The notes: generated by a model from the letters alone, not told the origin. A DNA stretch of 64,000 nucleotides from Hyphomicrobiales bacterium (GCA_028280515.1 JANQLP010000126.1:62001-126000); one strand, 5' to 3'. Counted from the stretch's first letter, positions 35,050 to 45,948 are shown. Made by a program: numbers and translations.

Positions 35050-36009
35050 TCAGCCGAGGGCCCGGAGCGCCATATCGGCAACGAGAGCGGCAAATACAAT
35101 GGCGCCGAAATCCCGATTGGCGCGGAACCGTTTCAGACAGTTGCGTTCATCTGTCACGTCGAGCGTCACCGTCTGCCATGTCAGATGAGCCGCGCCTGCG
35201 GCCATGATGAGAAAGAAGGCGAGACCGGCCCCGGCGAAGTACCCCGCCGCGAGGATGCCGGCGAGCGTCATCACGTAGAACAGGGCGAGCCACGGCTTGG
35301 TCTTTTCACCGAACTTCAGCGCCGTGGATTTCAGGCCCAGCAGCGCGTCGTCTTCCTTGTCCTGATGCGCATAGATGGTGTCATAACCGACGGTCCAGGC
35401 TACCGCACCGCCGTACAGGAGAAGCGGGGCGAGAGACAGGCTGCCAAACTCCGCCGCCCAGCCCATGAGCGCCCCCCAGTTGAACGCGAACCCGAGCACG
35501 AGCTGCGGCCAATAGGTGAAGCGCTTCATGAACGGATAGATTGCGACCGGCAGCAACGAGGCGATGCCAAGCAGGATGGCAAACTGATTGAATTGAAGCA
35601 GGACGCCCAGTCCGATGAATGCCAGAAGACACATGAAGACCTGTGCCTGCAGCAATGAAATCTGCCCGGACGGAATTGGCCGGGACATGGTGCGGGCAAC
35701 GCGGGAATCGTAGTCCCGGTCGATGATATCGTTCCACGCGCATCCGGCCCCGCGCATGACGAACGATCCTATGGCGAACAGCAGCATGTACCAGAGGCTG
35801 GGATAGCCGGCCCCCGCAGAGACACCCGCCAGACCCAGCGACCACCAGCACGGCCAAAGCAGCAGCCAGACACCGATGGGCCGATCCGCCCTGGCGAGCC
35901 GCAGATAGGGGCGCCAGCTCTCCGGCGCGATCCGGTCGACCCAGTTCCCCGGTACCGCATCGGCAACCGTCCGTCCGGAAGAGCCATTTGTTTTGACGTG
36001 CTGCGACAT
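35050..36009 (-). CDS. ubiA: 4-hydroxybenzoate polyprenyltransferase UbiA
   Basis: A 319-residue integral membrane protein with eight or nine helices and both aspartate-rich motifs: NDIIDRDYD (substrate 1) and DTIYAHQDKEDD (substrate 2). It prenylates 4-hydroxybenzoate in ubiquinone synthesis at the inner membrane, supplying the quinone that feeds the respiratory chain. The gene is convergent with the oxyR-like gene. Confidence 0.94.
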   Translation of the reverse strand: MSQHVKTNGSSGRTVADAVPGNWVDRIAPESWRPYLRLARADRPIGVWLLLWPCWWSLGLAGVSAGAGYPSLWYMLLFAIGSFVMRGAGCAWNDIIDRDYDSRVARTMSRPIPSGQISLLQAQVFMCLLAFIGLGVLLQFNQFAILLGIASLLPVAIYPFMKRFTYWPQLVLGFAFNWGALMGWAAEFGSLSLAPLLLYGGAVAWTVGYDTIYAHQDKEDDALLGLKSTALKFGEKTKPWLALFYVMTLAGILAAGYFAGAGLAFFLIMAAGAAHLTWQTVTLDVTDERNCLKRFRANRDFGAIVFAALVADMALRALG

Positions 36010-36162
36010 GTCTGCTTGCTGGACCGCAGGTGCGGTGGCGCGTGCGGGACTCGCACGCTGTCACCGTCCTATCTTAATATGAGGTGATTTGTCCCGCCGC
36101 AATGGATGCGTTCCCCGGGGCGCGTTCACTGGTGTTCCAGTCCTGACATGTGAGGAGGCGGC

Positions 36163-36894
36163 ATGCGCGCCAATTCCATCCGGCTGTTTGTCGACCATAC
36201 GCCCGATGTGGGCCGTGAGATTGCCTGCACGCGTGGCCAGGCGAATTACCTCATGAATGTCATGCGTCTGCAGTCTGGTGCCGAACTGCTGATCTTCGAT
36301 GGCCGGACAGGGGAGTGGCGTGCCGAGCTCGTCGTTCAGGGGCGTGCCAGATGCGCATTGCAACCCCTTCAACGTGTGCGCGAACAGGCCGCCGGGCCGG
36401 ATGTCGAATATCTGTTCGCTCCGCTCAAGCGCGCCCGTCTCGACTATATGGTGCAGAAGGCGACGGAAATGGGCGTGGCCGCCCTGCAGCCGGTGCTGAC
36501 GCAACATACGGCCGTGGCGCGGGTGAATTCCGAACGCATGCGCGCCAATGTGATCGAAGCCGCCGAACAGTGCGGCGTGTTGCGCATTCCGGACGTGAGG
36601 GCGCCCGCGCCACTGGATGCACTTTTGCGGGATTGGGACGCGGAGCGCCCGATCATCTACTGCGATGAAGACGCGCCCATTGCCTCGCCCCTGGAGGCGC
36701 TACAACAAACCGAGCCGGGGCCGCTCGCGGTTCTCATCGGCCCGGAGGGGGGCTTTGATGAGGCGGAGCGGAACCGCCTGATATCCCTGCCGTTCGTCAC
36801 GCCAATCTCTCTCGGACCACGGGTCATGCGCGCCGATACCGCCGCGGTTGCAGCGCTCGCCTTGGTGAATGCGGTGCTGGGGGATTGGCACTGA
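36163..36894 (+). CDS. rsmE: 16S rRNA (uracil1498-N3)-methyltransferase RsmE
   Basis: 243 residues with a PUA-like N-domain and a SPOUT knot. The KRARLDYMVQKATEMGVAALQPVLTQHT block and C-terminal LIGPEGGFDEAERN...SLGPRVMRADTAAVAALALVNA are diagnostic. It methylates U1498 in 30S subunits. It is followed by gshA on the same strand and diverges from ubiA. Confidence 0.94.
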   Translation: MRANSIRLFVDHTPDVGREIACTRGQANYLMNVMRLQSGAELLIFDGRTGEWRAELVVQGRARCALQPLQRVREQAAGPDVEYLFAPLKRARLDYMVQKATEMGVAALQPVLTQHTAVARVNSERMRANVIEAAEQCGVLRIPDVRAPAPLDALLRDWDAERPIIYCDEDAPIASPLEALQQTEPGPLAVLIGPEGGFDEAERNRLISLPFVTPISLGPRVMRADTAAVAALALVNAVLGDWH

Positions 36895-36990
36895 CGCTTG
36901 CCAGATGCTTGCAACCGGGTTCATAACGGGCGCCTGATTCCTGCGGGGCCGTTGCCCTGCGCCGACGCTTCCGATTTTGCTGGAGAATTC

Positions 36991-38373
36991 ATGTCCACAC
37001 GGCAGGACACGCCCGACAGTCCTCCGATCGAATCGCGGGGGCAGCTTGTCGCCGAGTTCGAGCGCGGGTGCAAGCCGCAGGCGCAGTGGCGGATAGGAAC
37101 CGAGCACGAGAAATTCGGGTTCTTCACGTCGGGTCCGAAGCCGCTTCCCTACGACGGGGAACACGGCATCCACGCTCTCCTTGCGGAAATGGCGCGCCGC
37201 TACGACTACGAGGCGATCAAGGAAGGCGACAACATTATCGCCCTCAAGGAGACCGGAACGCCGCTCGGCGGGTCGATCAGCCTGGAGCCCGGCGGACAAT
37301 TCGAGTTGTCGGGCGCGCCGCTCGAGACCGTGCACCAGACATGCGAGGAGGCCGCGCAGCATCTCGAACAGGTGCGGCAGATCGGCGATGCGTGGGGCAT
37401 CGGATTCCTCGGCCTGGGCTTCTCGCCCAAGTGGACGCTCGAGGAAACGCCACGCGTTCCGAAGCTCCGCTACAATGTCATGCGCGCCTACATGCCACGC
37501 ATGGGACATCATGGCCTCGACATGATGCACCGCACCTGCACCATCCAGGTCAATCTCGACTTCGCCGACGAGGCGGACATGGTGAAGAAGCTCCGCGTCG
37601 GGCTGGCCCTGCAGCCGATCGCGACGGCCATGTTCGCAAACTCACCGTTCAAGGACGGGCAGCCGAACGGGTTTCTGTCCTATCGAAGCGAAATGTGGCG
37701 CGATACGGACCCGGACCGCACCGGCATGCTGCCGTGGGCCTTTGAAGACGGCATGGGCTTTGAGCGTTACGTGGACTATGCCCTCGACGTGCCGATGTAT
37801 TTCGTCTACCGCGATGGCGCGTATATCGATGTCGCGGGATGCTCCTTTCGCGATTTCCTGGAAGGCAAACTCGAGGCGTTGCCCGGCGAAAAGCCGAACG
37901 AGGCGGACTGGACCGATCATGTTTCGACAATATTCCCCGAAGTGCGCCTGAAGCAGTTTCTGGAAATGCGCGGCGTCGACGGCGGGCCCTGGCGTGGCAT
38001 CTGCGCGCTGCCCGCGTTCTGGGTCGGATTGCTGTACGACGGGACCGCGATCGACGCGGCATGGGATCTGGTGAAGGACTGGACGGCGGATGAGCGCCAG
38101 TCGCTCCGTGACGCGGCGCCAAAGCTTGGCCTCAATGCTCCGTTCCGTTCCGGGAAGGTCCTTGATATCGCGCGCCAGAGCATGGCCATCGCGCGGTCCG
38201 GTCTCAAGTCCCGCAACCGGCTCGACCGGTCGGGCAACGACGAGACCCAGTTCCTGCAGATCGCCGAGGACAATCTCGCCAGGGGAAAGACGCCGGCCGA
38301 GCAGATGCTCGAGGCATACGAAAAGGATTGGGGCGGCGACATCGACAAGGTCTTTGAGAGGGAAGCCTTCTGA
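36991..38373 (+). CDS. gshA: Glutamate-cysteine ligase (plant/alphaproteobacterial type)
   Basis: A 460-residue class 3 ligase that makes gamma-glutamylcysteine, the first step to glutathione. Motifs: IGTEHEKFGF near the N-terminus, SLEPGGQFELSGAPLETVHQT, and RTCTIQVNLDFADE. The ATG at 36991 has a GGAG site; an upstream in-frame start at 36898 is not supported. It is unrelated in sequence to E. coli GshA. Glutathione synthase is not in the window. Confidence 0.93.
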   Translation: MSTRQDTPDSPPIESRGQLVAEFERGCKPQAQWRIGTEHEKFGFFTSGPKPLPYDGEHGIHALLAEMARRYDYEAIKEGDNIIALKETGTPLGGSISLEPGGQFELSGAPLETVHQTCEEAAQHLEQVRQIGDAWGIGFLGLGFSPKWTLEETPRVPKLRYNVMRAYMPRMGHHGLDMMHRTCTIQVNLDFADEADMVKKLRVGLALQPIATAMFANSPFKDGQPNGFLSYRSEMWRDTDPDRTGMLPWAFEDGMGFERYVDYALDVPMYFVYRDGAYIDVAGCSFRDFLEGKLEALPGEKPNEADWTDHVSTIFPEVRLKQFLEMRGVDGGPWRGICALPAFWVGLLYDGTAIDAAWDLVKDWTADERQSLRDAAPKLGLNAPFRSGKVLDIARQSMAIARSGLKSRNRLDRSGNDETQFLQIAEDNLARGKTPAEQMLEAYEKDWGGDIDKVFEREAF

Positions 38374-38411
38374 GCACCGCGGTGGCGCGCCGCGCGCCCG
38401 GAAACAAGACA

Positions 38412-39398
38412 ATGAGCCTCAGTGAACACGACAAGATGGCGCTCGCGGGCGTTCTCACGGACGCCGAGTTTCCCGAAATGCCGGCCTTTCACCGTGGCAA
38501 GGTCCGCGACTCCTACGATCTGCCGGATGGGCGCCGCGTGATGATCGCGACCGACCGGCAGTCCGCGTTCGACCATGTGCTCGCGGCCGTTCCCTACAAG
38601 GGGCAGGTGCTGACGCAAACCGCCCGCTACTGGTTCGAGCAGACGCAAGATATCTGCCCCAATCACGTCCTCGACTATCCCGACCCGAATGTGGTCGTCG
38701 CCAGGACGCTTCAGATCCTGCCGGTCGAAATGGTCGTCCGCGATTACATGACCGGCTCCACCGAGACCAGCATCTGGCCGATGTATGAGCGCGGTGAGCG
38801 CGTCCTCTACGGACATCGCTTCGCCGACGGCCTGCACAAGAACCAGAAACTCCCCGAGACGATCATCACGCCGACAACGAAGGCGGCGGCCGGCGAACAC
38901 GATGCGCCGGTGACGGCAGCCCAGATCGTCGCGCAGGGCCTGCTCACCCAGGCCCAGTGGGACGACGTTGCCGAAAAGAGCCTTGCCGTCTTCGCGCGCG
39001 GTCGCGAAATCGCCGCGCGCAACGGCCTGATCCTCGTCGACACGAAGTTCGAGTTTGGCCTCGATGAGGCGGGTAGGATCATTCTGGCTGACGAGATCCT
39101 CACCCCCGACTCGAGCCGCTACTGGAAGGCGGACAGTTACGACGCACGTCTGAGCGCGGGCGCGGAACCGGAAAGTCTCGACAAGGAGTTCCTGCGTCTG
39201 TGGATACGCCAAAGATGCGATCCCTACACCGAAGCGATCCCCGAGATCCCGAATGACACGCTTCTCGAATTCGCCGGCAAGTATGTCGCGCTGTTTGAAA
39301 CGGTTACGGGCCTGGCGTTCGATTATCCGGACACCGCCGTACCCGTTCGGGACCGGGTGCGGTGCGCCCTTGTGCGTGCTTTTCCGGAGTACTTTTGA
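38412..39398 (+). CDS. purC: SAICAR synthetase PurC (long type)
   Basis: 328 residues. The segments HRGKVRDSYDL, IATDRQSAFDHVL and VDTKFEFGLDEAGRIILADEILTPDSSRYW are signatures of phosphoribosylaminoimidazole-succinocarboxamide synthase. It condenses CAIR with aspartate in purine synthesis. It is longer than the about 240-residue enterobacterial form and resembles the eukaryotic Ade1 length class. It follows gshA by 38 bp and converges with a LysR gene. Confidence 0.93.
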   Translation: MSLSEHDKMALAGVLTDAEFPEMPAFHRGKVRDSYDLPDGRRVMIATDRQSAFDHVLAAVPYKGQVLTQTARYWFEQTQDICPNHVLDYPDPNVVVARTLQILPVEMVVRDYMTGSTETSIWPMYERGERVLYGHRFADGLHKNQKLPETIITPTTKAAAGEHDAPVTAAQIVAQGLLTQAQWDDVAEKSLAVFARGREIAARNGLILVDTKFEFGLDEAGRIILADEILTPDSSRYWKADSYDARLSAGAEPESLDKEFLRLWIRQRCDPYTEAIPEIPNDTLLEFAGKYVALFETVTGLAFDYPDTAVPVRDRVRCALVRAFPEYF

Positions 39399-39412
39399 AC
39401 GACGCCGGGGCC

Positions 39413-40297
39413 TTACATCCAGGGCTGGGTCGCAAAATCCAGATTGCTCAGGCTGTCCTCGATGTGGGTTGCCAGGGCGTCGACGCTTGATGATGTGCCG
39501 CCTGCCGCGCGAAGCAGCGCAATATCGCAATAGGGCAGGTCCGGATAGCCTTCGTCTGTGCTCAGGCGCCGCATGCCGGGACGGACCGCACTTTCCGGAA
39601 GCACCGTCACTGCGAGCCCCGACATCACGGCGGCGACAACCGCCGTGGCGCTCGGGCTCGTATAAAGCACCCGATAGGGACGGTTGAGTTCATCAAGCGC
39701 CCTCGTCGCCGAATGCCGCCATGAACAACTCGACGGCCCGGCCGCGAGCGGCAGCACCTCCCGCTCCTCGAGCCGGTGGCGCGGCGAGCCGACCCAACAC
39801 AGCCGTTCGCGGCGGATGACCTCCCCATGTACGCCGCAATCAGAGTGAGTGGCGATGGCCAGATCGAGCTCTCCGCGATTGATGAGCTCCATCAGCAAGT
39901 GGCTCCCCTGACAGAGAATTTCCACCTCGACCAGTGGATGCGTGCGCGCAAACCGCGCGAAAATTCCTGGAAGAAACCGTTCCGCATAATCGTCCGGTGT
40001 GCCGATACGCACATGGCCCGCGAGTTCCGGTTCGGCGAGAATCGACATCGCCTCGTTGTTGAGGGTTATGATGCGCCGTGCATATTCGAGCAGATGCTCC
40101 CCGTCGCCGGTCAACTGGTTCTGCCGGCCATTCTTCACGAACAATTTCCGACCGACGATTTCCTCCAGCCGCCGCATCTGCATCGAGACGGCAGCCTGGG
40201 TCTTGTTCACCTCTTCGGCGGCGCGGGTGAAACTACCAGTATCCGCTATGGCCACAAGGGTGCGCAATTGATCCGCGTCGAGCAGGGGGGATGCCAT
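39413..40297 (-). CDS. LysR-family transcriptional regulator
   Basis: 294 residues. The N-terminal HTH is clear (LLDADQLRTLVAIADTGSFTRAAEEVNKTQAAVSMQMRRLEEIVG), followed by a periplasmic-binding-protein-like effector domain. The inducer is unknown. The ATG at 40297 has GAGGCGAA just upstream; a longer frame begins at 40360. The upstream 216 bp (40298-40513), shared with the divergent DUF1127 gene, contains an A+T-rich stretch (near 40345-40375) typical of LysR-type promoters, but no repeat that I can assign. Confidence 0.88.
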   Translation of the reverse strand: MASPLLDADQLRTLVAIADTGSFTRAAEEVNKTQAAVSMQMRRLEEIVGRKLFVKNGRQNQLTGDGEHLLEYARRIITLNNEAMSILAEPELAGHVRIGTPDDYAERFLPGIFARFARTHPLVEVEILCQGSHLLMELINRGELDLAIATHSDCGVHGEVIRRERLCWVGSPRHRLEEREVLPLAAGPSSCSWRHSATRALDELNRPYRVLYTSPSATAVVAAVMSGLAVTVLPESAVRPGMRRLSTDEGYPDLPYCDIALLRAAGGTSSSVDALATHIEDSLSNLDFATQPWM

Positions 40298-40513
40298 TTC
40301 GCGCCTCGCTTCTTCCAAACCGAATGAATCAGATTTCGTTATGGATCGCATAATAAACATTTGTTTGATTTATAAAAAGACTCTCTCCATATTCGCTGCC
40401 ATCAGATTGGATGACACCCATCTGACGTCACAGCAAAACCAGCGTCACACGCGGGAGCGGGATGTGCCCGTTCCCGCAACGGCCTCGCTCGTTTGAAATT
40501 CGGAGTGGAAACA

Positions 40514-40837
40514 ATGACGTATGCCCCATTCGAGGTGAAGAGGTTCAGACATTCTGCTGGCCGGTCTTTCGTTCGCTCTGCATGGACGCGCGTCGTGCGA
40601 TATATGAGCGGACTGCTCGCAGCGCGACGCTCCCGCCGGGAGATCGTCAGACTCGCTCGCAATCACGATTGTCTTCTGAAGGATATCGGTCTGACGCGGT
40701 CGGACGTCGATTGGGCCCTTATGCGTCATTGGTCGGAGGACCCCTCGGAGGCTCTTGCCGATCGCATGCAACGCCGCCGCGCCGCGGCGCGGTGGGCGCG
40801 CACCTATCAAGCCAGTGACGCTGCACGCAAAAGTTGA
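40514..40837 (+). CDS. DUF1127 protein
   Basis: A 107-residue basic protein. The DUF1127 core lies at about residues 36-75: ARRSRREIVRLARNHDCLLKDIGLTRSDVDWAL, the Arg-rich helix plus LxDIGLxRxD motif. Short DUF1127 proteins in alphaproteobacteria bind RNA or influence stress and phosphate responses; this one has extra N- and C-terminal stretches. ATG 40514 has GGAG upstream. It ends before a strong terminator. Confidence 0.85.
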   Translation: MTYAPFEVKRFRHSAGRSFVRSAWTRVVRYMSGLLAARRSRREIVRLARNHDCLLKDIGLTRSDVDWALMRHWSEDPSEALADRMQRRRAAARWARTYQASDAARKS

Positions 40838-40895
40838 GTTGCGGCGGCGCTCTCCCCTGTCGCCGCAGTTACGCCCGGTTCCCTGCTATATGTAG

Positions 40896-40925
40896 AAAGG
40901 CATCATCTTTGGATGATGCCTTTTT
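40896..40925 (+). terminator. Intrinsic terminator between DUF1127 and dodecin genes
   Basis: GGCATCATC and GATGATGCC form a 9-bp stem, extended by AAA/TTT pairs, with a TTTG loop and a run of five Ts. It lies 58 bp after DUF1127 and only 27 bp before the dodecin ATG. A possible extended -10 (TGCTATATG, ending 40892) lies just upstream of it. Confidence 0.92.
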
Positions 40926-40952
40926 CATTAATGCGTATGACAGGAGGCGCAA

Positions 40953-41156
40953 ATGGGAGTGCACAAGACCGTTGAGATTATGGCCGAGTCCGAGAAGAGC
41001 TGGTCAGACGCGGCGCAAAAGGTGGTCGAAGAGGCCTCGAAAACCGTCAAAGGCATCAAATCGATCTGGGTCAAGGATCAGACAGCGCACGTAAAGGACG
41101 GTGAGATCGAGTCTTTTCGCGTGAACTGCAAGGTGACGTTCGAGGTCAAAGGCTGA
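40953..41156 (+). CDS. Dodecin, flavin-binding storage protein
   Basis: 67 residues, the full length of a dodecin. The IKSIWVKDQTAHVKDG segment includes the flavin-stacking Trp and the conserved Gln. Dodecins assemble as hollow 12-mers that bind riboflavin, FMN or coenzyme A in the cytoplasm and limit free flavin. An excellent AGGAGG RBS precedes the ATG. It sits directly after a terminator, so it must use its own promoter or depend on read-through. Confidence 0.94.
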   Translation: MGVHKTVEIMAESEKSWSDAAQKVVEEASKTVKGIKSIWVKDQTAHVKDGEIESFRVNCKVTFEVKG

Positions 41157-41234
41157 CCTCTTTGAATTGACCCGTCTCTGGAACGGTCGGCTGCGCCGCA
41201 CTCGCAGCCGGTCGTTCGAATGCGCCGTGCGGGC

Positions 41235-41807
41235 CTAGTTGATTTTGGCGAGCGCGGTCAGACGCTCCAGGCCCTTGCTGAACCCGTTCAGGGAAACGGG
41301 AATCGCACGGCCTTCTTCTTTTGTCTCGACAATGATGAACAAGGCGGTCTTGCCGGCCTTGAGCTTGTCCAGCAGCGCCTTCTTCACAACGATTTCCGAA
41401 ATGCAGCCCATCGGGCGGCACCGGATGAACGGCAACGGTTTATCGCCAATCGGCTCTTCATCGATCCTCAGACCGAGCCCGAACGGCAGCAGAACGCCGA
41501 GCGGAGCAACGACTCGCAAAACCTGCCGCCCGTCGGACGCCAGCAGGAATACGACCCGCAAACCGACATTGGCGCGTTCTTCGTCGATGACGCTTTGGAC
41601 GAGTGCGCAGCGCTGTTGACGCGCGCCAGGCGGCTTGCCGCAATTGACTTCCCAGTCGCCGAATCTCTCTTTCGGCGTTGTCTGAGCGAAGGCGGCGGGC
41701 ACGCCGACCGTGGCGACTGCAAGGCAGGCCGCGAGAAAAAGAGCGGGCGCGGACCGTTCAGGTTGCCGGAGAACGGCGCGTCCGGATCGGAAAATGGAAG
41801 CAATCAT
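41235..41807 (-). CDS. Invasion-associated locus B (IalB) family protein
   Basis: A 190-residue exported protein with signal peptide (cut near AAFAQ) and the IalB core: FGDWEVNC near the N-terminus, CALVQ, and a conserved RCRPMGCISEIVV disulfide region. IalB was named in Bartonella for red-cell invasion, but the family is widespread in free-living alphaproteobacteria and its biochemical role is unknown. The gene is convergent with dodecin. Confidence 0.87.
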   Translation of the reverse strand: MIASIFRSGRAVLRQPERSAPALFLAACLAVATVGVPAAFAQTTPKERFGDWEVNCGKPPGARQQRCALVQSVIDEERANVGLRVVFLLASDGRQVLRVVAPLGVLLPFGLGLRIDEEPIGDKPLPFIRCRPMGCISEIVVKKALLDKLKAGKTALFIIVETKEEGRAIPVSLNGFSKGLERLTALAKIN

Positions 41808-42256
41808 CTTGGCGCAATCAGTAAAAAACCGTCGTGAAACTATAGCATTATCCAGATTAAAAAATGCCAGTCACAAAGTTGTTCGTTAACAGGAATCACG
41901 TTTCAACCGGCGCGGGCACGTAGGCGCCTGTCGCCCAACTTTTGGGCCAAAATAGGACTGTGCGTCAGGGGAAACGCAATCATGTCGGCTGCGAGGGAAC
42001 GGGACTTCACTGCGCGCGTAGATTTGACGCACGTCAAATCTCGGACCTGAGGTTGCCAACGCCGCGGCGCGCGTGTTTTTGAATGATTCAAAATTATGAT
42101 GGCGTTTCCCCCGGCGAATCCTTTAATACCTGCGGTTGTCTCGCAGGCGTCGCGGATGCTAGAGCAGGGGCACGCAAAATCTGAACGATGAGATGCGCGG
42201 CATGGGGGCATACTGTCGCCGGGCATCAAACGGGAACGTCGATAGGAGCACAAGAA
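41808..42256. other. 449-bp intergenic region upstream of the cta operon
   Basis: No convincing gene was found here. A reading frame on the minus strand (41903-42253) has no RBS, no recognisable family and an atypical composition. The region is A+T-rich near 41820-41890 and carries an FNR/FixK-type palindrome at 42021-42040. It presumably holds divergent promoters for ialB and for the oxidase operon. Confidence 0.6.
42021..42040. promoter_or_regulatory. FNR/FixK-type palindrome upstream of ctaC
   Basis: GATTTGACG, CA, CGTCAAATC is a perfect 9-bp dyad. It includes TTGAC-N4-GTCAA, matching the TTGA-N6-TCAA box of CRP/FNR-family regulators such as FixK, FnrL and Dnr. It lies 217 bp before the ctaC start, within range of an operator. 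I infer oxygen- or redox-linked control of the aa3 oxidase, as repressor or activator. Confidence 0.7.
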
Positions 42257-43126
42257 ATGACTAACGGTTTCCCCGGCAAAGGGGTGTTCGCGGTATTCGC
42301 TACAGCGATGTCATTTCTCATTTCAACACCGGCACTCGCCGAACTGGGACAACCGCGGCCATGGCAGCTTGGATTTCAGGAAGCCGTTACGCCAATCGCT
42401 AGGCAAATCGACCAGTTCCACGATTTTCTTCTGATCATCATTACGGTCATTTCGATCTTCGTACTGGCTCTGATGGTCTATGTCGGGTTGCGCTTCAACG
42501 CCAAGGCGAACCCCAAACCTTCGAAGACCACTCACAACACCACGCTTGAAGTGCTCTGGACGGTGGTTCCGATCATCATCCTTGTGGTGATTGCCGTGCC
42601 GTCGTTCCGGCTGCTGTTCGCGCAGTACGATTTTCCCAAGGCGGATGTGACCATCAAGGCGATTGGCCATCAGTGGTACTGGAGCTACGAGTATCCGGAT
42701 AACGACGATCTGACGTTCGACTCGATCCTCGTCGAGGACGCAGACCTGAAGCCCGGCCAGCCGAGGTTGCTCGCAACCGACAACGACGTGGTCGTGCCCG
42801 TGAACAAGAACATCCATGTTCTCATTACCGCGGCAGACGTTCTGCACAACTGGACCGTGCCGGCGTTCGGCGTGAAGGTGGATGCGGTTCCGGGGCGCGT
42901 GCTTCGCACATGGTTCCGCGCCGAAAAAACCGGCATGTTCTATGGGCAGTGCTCGGAGCTTTGCGGGTCGAGGCATGCATTCATGCCCATTGCGGTTCGC
43001 GTCGTGACGGAGCAGGAGTACGCGGCCTGGCTTGAGCAGGCGAAAAGGGAGTTTGCCAGCGCACCAGCGCGGCCGGAGAAGACGACTGACAGCGGACCCT
43101 CTCAACTGGCTAATTTGAAGCGCTAG
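42257..43126 (+). CDS. ctaC: Cytochrome c oxidase subunit II
   Basis: 289 residues with a signal peptide (cut near ALAEL), two transmembrane helices (about 53-75 and 95-118) and a periplasmic cupredoxin domain. The CuA site CSELCGSRHAFMP supplies two Cys, His and Met; QWYWSYEYP is the aromatic electron-entry patch. There is no C-terminal heme domain, so this is an aa3-type subunit. ATG 42257 follows GGAGCACAAGAA. It opens the cta operon. Confidence 0.96.
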   Translation: MTNGFPGKGVFAVFATAMSFLISTPALAELGQPRPWQLGFQEAVTPIARQIDQFHDFLLIIITVISIFVLALMVYVGLRFNAKANPKPSKTTHNTTLEVLWTVVPIIILVVIAVPSFRLLFAQYDFPKADVTIKAIGHQWYWSYEYPDNDDLTFDSILVEDADLKPGQPRLLATDNDVVVPVNKNIHVLITAADVLHNWTVPAFGVKVDAVPGRVLRTWFRAEKTGMFYGQCSELCGSRHAFMPIAVRVVTEQEYAAWLEQAKREFASAPARPEKTTDSGPSQLANLKR

Positions 43127-43150
43127 GGCTAGGGCGAGTTGAACAACTGA

Positions 43151-44803
<1,653 letters not shown>

Positions 44804-44848
44804 AGGCGAGGTTCGACCGGCGCATGACGGGTCTGCGGGTTCTATGCG

Positions 44849-45799
44849 ATGACTGACACAAGCCTGGACATCGGCCAATCGGGTCTTGAGCGGGCGGTGC
44901 CGAACGGCACCGTCAGCGATTTCGTGGAACTGATGAAGCCGCGGGTGATGTCGCTTGTCCTGTTTACCGGACTTGTGGGGCTGGTTGTTGCGCCGGGTTC
45001 CATGCATCCCGTTCTGGCAATTGCGACGCTGATCTGTATCGGCGTCGGCGCGGGTGCTTCCGGTGCGCTCAACATGTGGTACGACGCGGACATCGACGCG
45101 GTCATGCAACGCACCGCAACACGTCCCGTGCCGCGCGGTCGGGTGGCGGCCGAGGAAGCTCTCACATTCGGTACGGTGCTCGCCGCCGGTTCTGTTTTTT
45201 CGATGGGGCTTCTGGTGAGTTGGCTTGCGGCGGGGTTGCTCGCCGTGACCATCGCCTTTTACCTGTTTGTCTACACGATGTGGCTGAAACGCCGCACGCC
45301 GCAGAACATCGTTATCGGCGGTGCCGCCGGAGCGCTGCCCCCGGTGATCGGGTGGGCCGCCGCCACCGGCAGTGTCAGCCTGGAACCCGTCATTCTGTTT
45401 CTGATTATCTTCATGTGGACGCCGCCGCATTTCTGGGCGCTGGCGCTTGTCCGGGCGGGCGATTATTCAAAAGCCGGCGTGCCGATGCTGCCGGTTGTCG
45501 CCGGTGGTGACTCCACACGCCGTCAGATCCTCATTTACAGCCTGATACTTGCGCCGCTCGGCGTACTGCCGGCGGTACTTGGCACGGGCGGTATTGCCTA
45601 CGCCGTCTCGGCCAGTGTGCTTGGCGTGCTTTTCGTGATCCTGGCGTGGCGGGTGTTTACCTTGCGCGAGGGCCAGACGGCGCAGCACGCGGCTCGGCAG
45701 CTTTTCGGCTTTTCGGTTCTGTATCTGTTGTTATTGTTTGCCGTGCTTCTCGTCGAGCAAATGACGGTAGCAGGCGTAAATGTGTGGACTCCGGTTTGA
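44849..45799 (+). CDS. ctaB: Protoheme IX farnesyltransferase (heme O synthase)
   Basis: A 316-residue membrane prenyltransferase. [23 protein letters not shown] carries the Asp-rich substrate motif, and [12 protein letters not shown] is the second conserved block. It farnesylates heme b to heme O, the precursor of heme A for CtaD. A heme A synthase gene (ctaA) is not present in the window. The stop lies 8 bp before a 46-codon gene. Confidence 0.95.
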   Translation: MTDTSLDIGQSGLERAVPNGTVSDFVELMKPRVMSLVLFTGLVGLVVAPGSMHPVLAIATLICIGVGAGASGALNMWYDADIDAVMQRTATRPVPRGRVAAEEALTFGTVLAAGSVFSMGLLVSWLAAGLLAVTIAFYLFVYTMWLKRRTPQNIVIGGAAGALPPVIGWAAATGSVSLEPVILFLIIFMWTPPHFWALALVRAGDYSKAGVPMLPVVAGGDSTRRQILIYSLILAPLGVLPAVLGTGGIAYAVSASVLGVLFVILAWRVFTLREGQTAQHAARQLFGFSVLYLLLLFAVLLVEQMTVAGVNVWTPV

Positions 45800-45807
45800 G
45801 CGATGCG

Positions 45808-45948
45808 ATGCAACTCACGGATGAGGAGAAAAAACGCCGGCGGACACGATCGATCGCGATTGGCTGCGTGTTGGCAGGAATCGTGGTGTTGTTCTACCTG
45901 GTCACCATCGTTCGCCTCGGCTCGAACGTGATGAACCGACCCTTCTAG
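45808..45948 (+). CDS. Small membrane protein of the cta operon (CoxF-like)
   Basis: 46 residues: charged N-terminus (MQLTDEEKKRRRTRS), one transmembrane helix (IAIGCVLAGIVVLFYLVTIV) and a short periplasmic tail. A gene of this size and shape lies between ctaB and ctaG in many alphaproteobacterial operons and is thought to assist oxidase assembly. It fits exactly between the neighbours (8 bp after ctaB, 20 bp before ctaG). An in-frame GTG at 45784 is an alternative start. Confidence 0.8.
   Translation: MQLTDEEKKRRRTRSIAIGCVLAGIVVLFYLVTIVRLGSNVMNRPF

Noticed and set aside
37917-39530. Minus-strand open frame of about 537 codons opposite gshA-purC
   Set aside because: It spans two well-supported genes and their junction, with no RBS or protein family match.
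41903-42253. Possible 116-codon gene in the gap upstream of ctaC
   Set aside because: No RBS, no signal peptide or family, and the frame crosses the FNR/FixK-type palindrome and probable promoter.
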